A stretch of DNA of 10,589 bases. Source: an uncultured Clostridia bacterium. Lineage in GTDB: Bacteria > Bacillota > Clostridia > Oscillospirales > Ruminococcaceae. Numbering within the stretch: the stretch's first letter is position 1; each line of letters opens with the position of its first letter. The DNA is taken from the NCBI GenBank assembly GCA_947629275.1, contig CANRDG010000062.1:1-10589 (forward strand), in the 5' to 3' direction. Below the pieces are notes generated by a model. It had not been told where the DNA came from, did not search any database, and saw only the letters and a list, made by a program, of their open reading frames with translations. Positions 1 through 4,687 of the stretch are shown here, one piece after another. Made by a program: the position numbers and the translations under genes.

Positions 1-198
1 CACTGCGGGGATTTCAGGGTATATCTGTCTCGCAATGTGGAGTAATACTGTACTATCTTTTCCTCCCGAAAATGATACATATACATTTCCGTCAAAAGCC
101 TCGTACCATTCTCGTATACGAACTTGCGTTAGTCTTACCTTTGCTTCAAGGGGGAGCGATTGCTTTTGAGCAAGTTCCCACGCATAATGTTGGCTCAT
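1..198 (-). CDS. PP-loop PAPS reductase-like protein (5' part only)
   Basis: Only the first 66 residues are visible; the gene runs off the left edge. The start ATG at 198 follows a TAGGAGG ribosome binding site that overlaps the stop codon of the HD-domain gene upstream. Residues 41-54 read VSFSGGKDSTVLLH, the SGGKDS PP-loop that binds ATP in the PAPS reductase / ATP sulfurylase / tRNA-thiolation superfamily. In the family this loop adenylates or handles a sulfate or thiol substrate. Phages often carry such genes among replication and modification genes; some relatives (DndC type) work in DNA sulfur modification, others have no known role. The substrate-deciding C-terminal part is outside the window, so the exact reaction cannot be called. 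Superfamily assignment is firm; function is open. Confidence 0.85.
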   Translation of the reverse strand, partial: MSQHYAWELAQKQSLPLEAKVRLTQVRIREWYEAFDGNVYVSFSGGKDSTVLLHIARQIYPEIPAV

Positions 199-210
199 AT
201 TAAGTACCTC

Positions 211-750
211 CTATGTATTCGCAACGTGCGCCGCAAGCATATCGGCGGTATGAGTCCAAAGCACATTCGGGTATCTGTGAATGGCTCGTGTAAAATCGCT
301 CCATTCTTCTTTGTCGGTAAATGCACCCATGTGATAACGGATGCACATAACCTCTTCCTCAGTCAACTGCATAAGGGTGGAGAGTATCATTACCGATTTG
401 TCGCCGTGACCTTTGAGGAGCATATTGTTGTTATAGGTGTAATCTCCGTTCATATCCTTTTCGTAGGAGTCCACTTTACAGAGGTCGTGGAATAACCCTA
501 CAATGATCGGAGAGACGGGTCTTTCCCATTCTAATTTTTCGCTCTCTGTGAGGTCGATAAGGTAGTTGGCGACCGTGTAAGAGTGGTCGAATAAACCTCC
601 GGGATAATTACCGTGATACTTTGTCGAAGCCGGTGCTGTAAAGTACCTGTTATCAATGCACCACTTCGTAACTGCTCTCAGATCGTAGTCTTGAATATTA
701 TCTTCCAAGAGTTCATTGAACGCTTTTAGTCTTTCTTTATGTGTCATCAT
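211..750 (-). CDS. HD-domain metal-dependent phosphohydrolase
   Basis: A 179-residue protein with the metal-binding pattern of HD hydrolases: H46 and H56 (GGLFDHSYTVANYL), the HD pair H88-D89 (VGLFHDLCK), H115, H140 and D170 (THTADMLAAHV). Known members cleave phosphate esters of nucleotides, dNTPs or RNA. The motif style (PGG-x-DHS) is nearer to YhaM/HDIG-type proteins than to YfbR or SAMHD1, so I do not assign a substrate. The start at 750 forms an ATGA overlap with the stop of the upstream DUF5664-like gene, and AAGGTG lies 4 bases before it; ATG 747 is an equally possible start. A longer frame opening with TTG at 807 has no ribosome binding site and was rejected. The neighbour is also a nucleotide hydrolase, so nucleotide-pool control is the likely setting. 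The domain is certain, the substrate is not. Confidence 0.88.
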   Translation of the reverse strand: MMTHKERLKAFNELLEDNIQDYDLRAVTKWCIDNRYFTAPASTKYHGNYPGGLFDHSYTVANYLIDLTESEKLEWERPVSPIIVGLFHDLCKVDSYEKDMNGDYTYNNNMLLKGHGDKSVMILSTLMQLTEEEVMCIRYHMGAFTDKEEWSDFTRAIHRYPNVLWTHTADMLAAHVANT

Positions 751-1040
751 TCTGCACCTTCTTTCTGTTTGATTAGTTCGCAGATAAAAGCCATATTGCA
801 AGCGCAATGCTTATAGTGTGGTATACCACTCTCCTCGTCTATCGAGTTATTATCCTCAACAAACGATAGCCAATGGCGGTAAAAAGCATCTATGTATCTG
901 CGTAATTCGACTTTTCTCCAATTCTCCGGGTCGTGATATTTTTCACAACCGTATTCTCTTACGAGTGCAATGTCTCTGATGATTTGACCGGGAACGAGGG
1001 ATAGTTTCAGTTTTCCTTTGTCATCCTTTGCAATTTCCAT
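747..1040 (-). CDS. DUF5664-like dATP/dGTP diphosphohydrolase family protein
   Basis: A 97-residue protein with the conserved pattern of a common phage family described as dATP/dGTP diphosphohydrolase N-terminal domain (DUF5664, MazG-like helical fold): EKYHDPENWRKV (33-44), YIDAFYRHW (49-57), DEESGIPHYKHCACN (68-82). Conserved acidic and His residues (E33, H56, D68, E69, H75, H78) fit a metal-dependent all-alpha NTP pyrophosphatase. It is inferred to hydrolyse (d)NTPs to monophosphates, cleaning or biasing the phage nucleotide pool. The start ATG is preceded by GGAGG at 1047-1051, and a strong hairpin sits 6 bases further upstream. The downstream HD hydrolase gene overlaps its stop by four bases, which suggests translational coupling. 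At 97 residues it may be a minimal single-domain version. Family call is from memory of the motif, not from a search. Confidence 0.82.
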   Translation of the reverse strand: MEIAKDDKGKLKLSLVPGQIIRDIALVREYGCEKYHDPENWRKVELRRYIDAFYRHWLSFVEDNNSIDEESGIPHYKHCACNMAFICELIKQKEGAE

Positions 1041-1046
1041 AATGTA

Positions 1047-1051
1047 CCTCC
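1047..1051 (-). promoter_or_regulatory. Ribosome binding site of the DUF5664-like gene
   Basis: GGAGG on the minus strand, 6 bases before the ATG at 1040 and 6 bases after the 3' foot of the intergenic hairpin. It stays single-stranded if the hairpin folds. Confidence 0.8.
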
Positions 1052-1057
1052 ATAGTA

Positions 1058-1096
1058 GGAAAGCGAGGGCGGTGCATTGACCGCCGCTCGCCTTCC
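1058..1096 (-). promoter_or_regulatory. Strong intergenic RNA hairpin
   Basis: An inverted repeat in the only sizeable gap of the operon. Left arm 1058-1073 pairs with right arm 1080-1096: GGCGGT with ACCGCC (6 bp), one bulged base (1086), GCGAG with CTCGC (5 bp), then five more pairs of which one is a G-U in the minus-strand RNA. The loop is six bases (1074-1079). In the minus-strand transcript no U run follows, so it is not a standard terminator for this operon. On the plus strand four T follow directly (1097-1100), so it could stop antisense transcription. In the operon transcript it could block 3' decay of the upstream message, be an RNase III site, or weaken read-through into the three nucleotide/sulfur genes downstream. 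The structure is seen; the role is inferred. Confidence 0.7.
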
Positions 1097-1102
1097 TTTT
1101 AG

Positions 1103-1591
1103 TTACCCAAGCAAATCGTCAAGGTTAATTTCGTCTGCCTTGACGGGGGTTTTCTTGGCGGGAGCGGCTGTCGCTTTCTTTACAGGGGGAGGGGTGATAA
1201 CCTCTTCCTCGTCAAAACCGTCCGCAGGGCGTTTATCTGTCAAGCGCACAAAGGTGACATTTTTATCCGGGTTTTTGTTGGATGGCTGTATGTCGTGTTC
1301 AACATCACATTCAAGAAAACAACCAACAAGTTCTTCGGGATCAATGTCTCGCGCAGTCGGGTCGTTTAGAGCCATTCTTGCGAAATAGGAGAACGCATTA
1401 AGCGCGCCTTCATTGGTAGACCCGTCTTTCTTGATAAGGGAGAAACGCTCAATATGTGTTTGACCCTTAGCGGTTTTCATTTTGACTTCGAGTTTGCCAA
1501 AGGATTCTTTGTATGTCGCTTCGATAATTTTGAAGATGTGCGTACCTTCGGGAATAATCGAAAACCCTTCGCTTAATGTGATTTTAGCCAT
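1103..1591 (-). CDS. DUF669-like phage ssDNA-binding protein
   Basis: A 162-residue protein. The opening (EGFSIIPEGTHIFKIIEA, residues 8-25) and the following strand-rich segment with IERFSLIKKDGS (47-58) match the DUF669 family, which sits in phage replication/recombination modules and is regarded as an OB-fold-like single-stranded DNA binder. From about residue 120 the chain turns into a low-complexity Pro/Ala/Lys linker and ends in the acidic tip DEINLDDLLG, similar in style to the protein-recruiting tail of bacterial SSB. It probably coats ssDNA for the ERF protein and YqaJ nuclease encoded just upstream. The ATG overlaps the stop of the small membrane gene by one base (TAATG), with GGAGG nine bases before it. 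The role is inferred from family and tail; residues that touch DNA cannot be picked out. Confidence 0.82.
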   Translation of the reverse strand: MAKITLSEGFSIIPEGTHIFKIIEATYKESFGKLEVKMKTAKGQTHIERFSLIKKDGSTNEGALNAFSYFARMALNDPTARDIDPEELVGCFLECDVEHDIQPSNKNPDKNVTFVRLTDKRPADGFDEEEVITPPPVKKATAAPAKKTPVKADEINLDDLLG

Positions 1592-1704
1592 TACTTTTTA
1601 CCTCCGTTATTCTTGAATGTAGTGTAAATACCGATACCGATGACAATAATTACCTCGGTTAATATCGTTGCGAGAATACCCGCTACAAAAGGATTTATAT
1701 ACAT
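1591..1704 (-). CDS. Small single-pass membrane protein (37 aa)
   Basis: A very short reading frame that exactly fills the gap between the YqaJ nuclease gene (stop at 1706) and the ssDNA-binding gene (ATG at 1591). It has its own strong ribosome binding site, GGAGGG, eight bases before the ATG at 1704. Residues 6-28 are hydrophobic (FVAGILATILTEVIIVIGIG and on) with one buried Glu (E17), and the end is basic and polar (TTFKNNGGKK). This is the layout of a one-helix membrane protein with a positively charged tail, probably in the cytoplasm. The tight fit of stop, ribosome binding site and start on both sides argues that it is really translated. I recognise no family. It could anchor replication proteins at the membrane or act on the host envelope, but the sequence does not tell. 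Confidence 0.72.
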   Translation of the reverse strand: MYINPFVAGILATILTEVIIVIGIGIYTTFKNNGGKK

Positions 1705-1705
1705 T

Positions 1706-2749
1706 TTATTTACCCTCCTTTATGGATGCAGTTGTGAGACGATAGCCTATCTCGGGAATGGTATACTGACTGAGTAAACCGTCCGCTTTTAGCCTGTCTT
1801 TGTCTATCTTGTTTGTGGTAGTACGGGAGACATCCCAACGATAGAGAGACCCTTTGAGAGATACCTTTTCAACCCCATCTTGGAATTGATTTACGGCATA
1901 TTCCTTAATCATGTTGGTAAGGGTTTTATATCGTTTCTCTGTTTCCTCAATCCCCATATACGCACGGTTTAGTATCTCCTTACATTCTTCGGCTTCCGCA
2001 ATTAGAGCAGCAATATCGGATTCCGGGTTGAGGTTATTTGTGCGTAATACTTTGAGGATGTCGGCATCTTTCTTCTCGTCATATACAGGAGACACGCCAC
2101 CCTCTACGCAGGATTTCCACCACTTTTCTGCCTTTTTGACGAGCTTATCAAAGTCAGGGTATCTTTCGCTCACCTTAAAGGGAATAACAATGGTGTTACT
2201 CGATGAAGGAACAAACGCTTCGGGAGATTTGTAGTCCTTATCTTCAAGGAAAGATGCAACCATCATTACCGAGTCTACGCCAAGCAGATAGGCGTAAAGA
2301 GCCGCCTGCAAAGCGTAATATTCGGGAATATCGTTCTCCCAATCTTCGGAACGTTTGGTCGTTTTCATTTCAAGAACAGTAGTCGGTTTACTGTTCTCAT
2401 CGTAGAGCAGATAGTCCCACATACCGCCGAAGATAGGAACATCACCGAAAAAGTCTCCCCATGTTTTTTGGAAGTAATTTTCGCCGAAAACATCGGTAGG
2501 AGTTTTCAACCCCGTCATGAAGTAAGCTCGGCGCATATACTCCGCTTGTTTCGGCTCAATGGTCTTACCAGCAATCGTGTAAATTGTGTCCTCGAAAGGC
2601 TCTTCATAAGTACGGGTGATTTCGCACCAAGTCTTGAACGGGGTGTTCCAAGCGTTCTTACCCATGATGGCAGCAAAACGAGTGCCGGTGATCTTCTTGG
2701 GCTTTTTCGGTGGGACGATTTTGATTTGTTGAGTGTCAAGCCATTCCAT
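1706..2749 (-). CDS. YqaJ-like viral recombinase / PD-(D/E)XK exonuclease
   Basis: A 347-residue protein of the YqaJ / lambda-exonuclease type. It starts with a conserved ITGTRFAAIMGKNAWNTPFKTW segment (20-41) and has an acidic residue E65, the catalytic Asp in GGMWDYLL (D112), the E-x-K pair in VLEMKT (E127, K129), and the Q-x3-Y motif in ALQAALYAYLLG (Q148, Y152). Family members digest one strand of dsDNA ends to give ssDNA for an annealing protein; here that partner is the ERF protein encoded two genes upstream. The C-terminal 100 residues, with a helical stretch and KIDKDRLKADG, are usual for YqaJ proteins. I chose ATG 2749 because AAGGAG lies ten bases before it; the longer frame from GTG 2812 has no ribosome binding site and would overlap the clamp-like gene by 77 bases. 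The chosen start overlaps it by 14. Confidence 0.9.
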   Translation of the reverse strand: MEWLDTQQIKIVPPKKPKKITGTRFAAIMGKNAWNTPFKTWCEITRTYEEPFEDTIYTIAGKTIEPKQAEYMRRAYFMTGLKTPTDVFGENYFQKTWGDFFGDVPIFGGMWDYLLYDENSKPTTVLEMKTTKRSEDWENDIPEYYALQAALYAYLLGVDSVMMVASFLEDKDYKSPEAFVPSSSNTIVIPFKVSERYPDFDKLVKKAEKWWKSCVEGGVSPVYDEKKDADILKVLRTNNLNPESDIAALIAEAEECKEILNRAYMGIEETEKRYKTLTNMIKEYAVNQFQDGVEKVSLKGSLYRWDVSRTTTNKIDKDRLKADGLLSQYTIPEIGYRLTTASIKEGK

Positions 2750-3299
2750 AATATTCAAACTCCTTTTCTGCTTTCTTAGGGCTAATTGGTAAAACGATTG
2801 CTTTTCCCTCACGGGAAGTGAGCCGCAACCCGTTCGTATCGCCGAGAAATTCTACTTTTACTGTATTTCCCATACATCCGATAGAACGAGAGAGAAGATT
2901 ACCGTCAACATAGATTGTGCTGATTGCATCTTTTGTGAAAAAATGTTCAGTTGAAAGCCACGAATAAACAGTATCTTCTTTTTGCAATGTCACTTTTCCG
3001 CTTGCCGTAATATAAACGGTTTCTTTCTCGGAATCCTCTACGGTGACGAACATATCTTTTCGCTTAAATTTGGTAAGCGGAGGACGAATAAACATTGTTC
3101 CGTTTTCTGAGTTATCTTCCATCGTCCGAAAATGACAGATAATTACTGATGCGTTCGTAAGCATTGTAGCGGTAATGCTCTGTTTTTCGATTTCAACTTT
3201 TATCATACGATAAAGTTCTCGCGGGTTGTTCGGTAAAACATACGCTTTTGCATATTTGATAAGAGCGTTAGCGTCATCTACATTGAGTGTGAATTTCAT
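2736..3299 (-). CDS. Possible sliding-clamp-like replication protein
   Basis: A 187-residue protein between the ERF and YqaJ genes, so surely part of the replication/recombination set. I do not recognise a family from exact motifs. The pattern resembles pieces of a DnaN beta clamp: an N-terminal helix after a first strand (KFTLNVDDANALIKYAKAY), strands with VTVEDSEKETVYITASGKV (85-103), and a C-terminal block in which IYVDGNLLSRSIGCMG is followed by VKVEFLGD, GLRLTS and IVLPI (about 128-172), much like the last clamp domain. Its length would hold about one and a half clamp domains, so a ring would need several copies. It could instead be an unrelated beta-rich phage protein. A GAGGAGG site precedes the ATG. 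The gene is well supported; the clamp idea is a moderate inference. Confidence 0.75.
   Translation of the reverse strand: MKFTLNVDDANALIKYAKAYVLPNNPRELYRMIKVEIEKQSITATMLTNASVIICHFRTMEDNSENGTMFIRPPLTKFKRKDMFVTVEDSEKETVYITASGKVTLQKEDTVYSWLSTEHFFTKDAISTIYVDGNLLSRSIGCMGNTVKVEFLGDTNGLRLTSREGKAIVLPISPKKAEKEFEYYGMA
2760..2765 (-). promoter_or_regulatory. Ribosome binding site deciding the YqaJ start
   Basis: AAGGAG on the minus strand, inside the end of the clamp-like gene, ten bases before ATG 2749. It supports the short start over GTG 2812. Confidence 0.7.
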
Positions 3300-3313
3300 T
3301 ATTCTTCCTCCTC

Positions 3314-4069
3314 TTAAACCGGAATATCATCCGTCTCTTCCTCAATGTTGTAGTTCTCAATCATTTCGTTTACCGTGAGAATGAGTTTCTCACAAGCGGC
3401 TTTTTTGATAGAGGTAAATTTGTCCGTCTTGATAGCGATTTGCTGAATGAACTCCTCCTTGGAGGGGTCGATTTCTTTAAGTTTCTTCAAGGCGGCTTTT
3501 AGAGCGGACTTTTGCAAGTCATCGGCTTCGCCTTCGGCGTTAGTCAAGGTATTCTTGATCTCGGTACGCTCTTGGGTGGTAGCGGATTTCTTTTTTGGAG
3601 CAGGGGCTTCGGTTTCCTCATCCTCAGAAGGTTTGCCGGACTGACTGTCGAATTTGTCGGGGTCGAGTACATCAAGGATCAGAAAGTAAAGATAGCGGCG
3701 CATATATGTAAGTTCCGCACCGAGACCCTGTACCTCATTCATGCGGAATTTACCCGGCTCTGCGATAGACCTTGCTGTGAACTCTACCACAACCTCTTCG
3801 GACAAATTGTCAAGATTGATAAGTCTGCCGATTGCTTTTCCGTCCGGGAAAGTTGTGAGGAACACACAGTTGTATTTCGTGAAGATTTCCGTTGCGACCG
3901 GCACAATGTCCTCCAATTCAAAATACTTAAATTCGGCATGAAGGTTTATGCCTGTCTTTTTAACTCCTAATCCGAGGAAATCTTGTCTCGACAGTAGGAG
4001 TTTTTGCCAAATGTTGAGAGTTGCGGTATCAACATTGGTGCTTTTTGTTGCGGTTTTTTGAGTTGCCAT
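3314..4069 (-). CDS. erf: ERF-superfamily single-strand annealing protein
   Basis: A 251-residue protein. The N-terminal domain (about 15-140) carries ERF hallmarks: an early helix (IWQKLLLSRQDFLGLGVKK), FKYFELEDIVPVATEIFTKY (47-66), and the signature GLGAELTYMRRYLYFLILDV (115-134) followed by DPDKFD. ERF proteins form rings on ssDNA and anneal complementary strands in phage recombination, working with an exonuclease, here the YqaJ-like product downstream. Residues 140-170 are an acidic then Pro/Lys-rich linker, followed by a helical region and the acidic end EEETDDIPV, which strikingly resembles the DDDIPF tail of bacterial SSB. The start follows AAAGGAGAG by eight bases. The gap of 22 bases after the adenine methyltransferase gene has no other feature. 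Family call is strong, mainly on the G-x-x-x-TY-x-RRY block. Confidence 0.9.
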   Translation of the reverse strand: MATQKTATKSTNVDTATLNIWQKLLLSRQDFLGLGVKKTGINLHAEFKYFELEDIVPVATEIFTKYNCVFLTTFPDGKAIGRLINLDNLSEEVVVEFTARSIAEPGKFRMNEVQGLGAELTYMRRYLYFLILDVLDPDKFDSQSGKPSEDEETEAPAPKKKSATTQERTEIKNTLTNAEGEADDLQKSALKAALKKLKEIDPSKEEFIQQIAIKTDKFTSIKKAACEKLILTVNEMIENYNIEEETDDIPV

Positions 4070-4091
4070 AATTTGTTCTCTCCTTTACAAT

Positions 4092-4685
4092 TTAATTAAA
4101 CCATTTGATAATAGGGGCATCGGTGCTGCCTTTTTCCCAAATAAACCAAGCGTATGTAACCGCATTGGATTTGGAATACTTGTCAAAGTCTCCGTTCATT
4201 GCACAACAAAGACGGCTTGTGGAAACATAAACTTTTCGGGGGGGGGATTTATCAAAAAATGCCCTTCGTGTTTTTCCTTCGAGGAACTGTAATTTGAGGA
4301 ACATTGCCACTTTATGACCGTCTGTAATAACTTCGAGAGCCTTTTCAACGAACTCCAAAGCGTATTTGTACGGTGGGTTTGTGATAATGTCTCCGTCAAA
4401 TGGACTATCCCATTGAAGAAAGTCTATACCGCCCAAGCCATATCCCCGATCAATGAGGTCTGTGGAAAAAACCTTATAACCGTGAGATTTAAGGACTTTC
4501 GACAAATGACCCTCTCCGCAAGCGCACTCCCAAATGTTCTCGGAAAATGTTTCTTCTTCCAAGAGCAATTCAAGAGCCTTTGGCTCTGTGGCATAATAGT
4601 CGTTCGTTTCACGCTCATTTAGCGCATAGTTTCTCGCACCGAGAGTGGCATGAGCTGAACGGCTGTTTCCTGTCCAATCTTTCAA
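4092..4685 (-). CDS. DNA adenine-type methyltransferase (class I, NPPY)
   Basis: A 197-residue SAM-dependent methyltransferase. Motif I is IWECACGEGHLSKVL (51-65), a typical start of the SAM-binding sheet; D76 (STDLID) fits the ribose-contacting acid; the catalytic motif IV is TNPPYKYALEFVEKAL (102-117). NPPY is the signature of amino-methyltransferases (N6-adenine or N4-cytosine), here probably N6-adenine. Conserved flanking blocks (DYYATEPKALELLL near the start; RLCCAMNGDF near the end) fit a common phage family. The start is TTG at 4685, the only non-ATG start in the operon, five bases after GGAGGTG, which overlaps the end of the polymerase gene. No recognition domain of normal size is present, so it may have relaxed specificity. 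A run of nine C lies in codons for S-P-P-R (4238-4246); one base gained or lost would truncate the protein. Confidence 0.87.
   Translation of the reverse strand: MKDWTGNSRSAHATLGARNYALNERETNDYYATEPKALELLLEEETFSENIWECACGEGHLSKVLKSHGYKVFSTDLIDRGYGLGGIDFLQWDSPFDGDIITNPPYKYALEFVEKALEVITDGHKVAMFLKLQFLEGKTRRAFFDKSPPRKVYVSTSRLCCAMNGDFDKYSKSNAVTYAWFIWEKGSTDAPIIKWFN
4238..4246 (-). repeat. C9 homopolymer tract inside the adenine methyltransferase
   Basis: Nine consecutive C on the coding strand (G on plus) within codons TCC CCC CCC CGA. It is the longest G/C run in the window. The frame is intact as read, because the downstream block with RLCCAMNGDF still fits the family. A loss of one C would end the protein about 13 codons later, near 4196. 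Confidence 0.9.
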
Positions 4686-4687
4686 AT

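Noticed and set aside
750..807. N-terminal extension of the HD gene from TTG 807
   Set aside because: No ribosome binding site, overlaps the upstream gene by 61 bases, and the added residues are unlike the domain; ATG 750 has an ATGA overlap.
1058..1100. Intrinsic terminator of the operon
   Set aside because: The U run needed after the stem is missing in the operon direction, and a good ribosome binding site and gene follow at once.
2750..2812. N-terminal extension of the YqaJ gene from GTG 2812
   Set aside because: No ribosome binding site there, while AAGGAG precedes ATG 2749.
3512..3970. Plus-strand open frame of 152 codons
   Set aside because: Antisense to the ERF gene; no recognisable domain.
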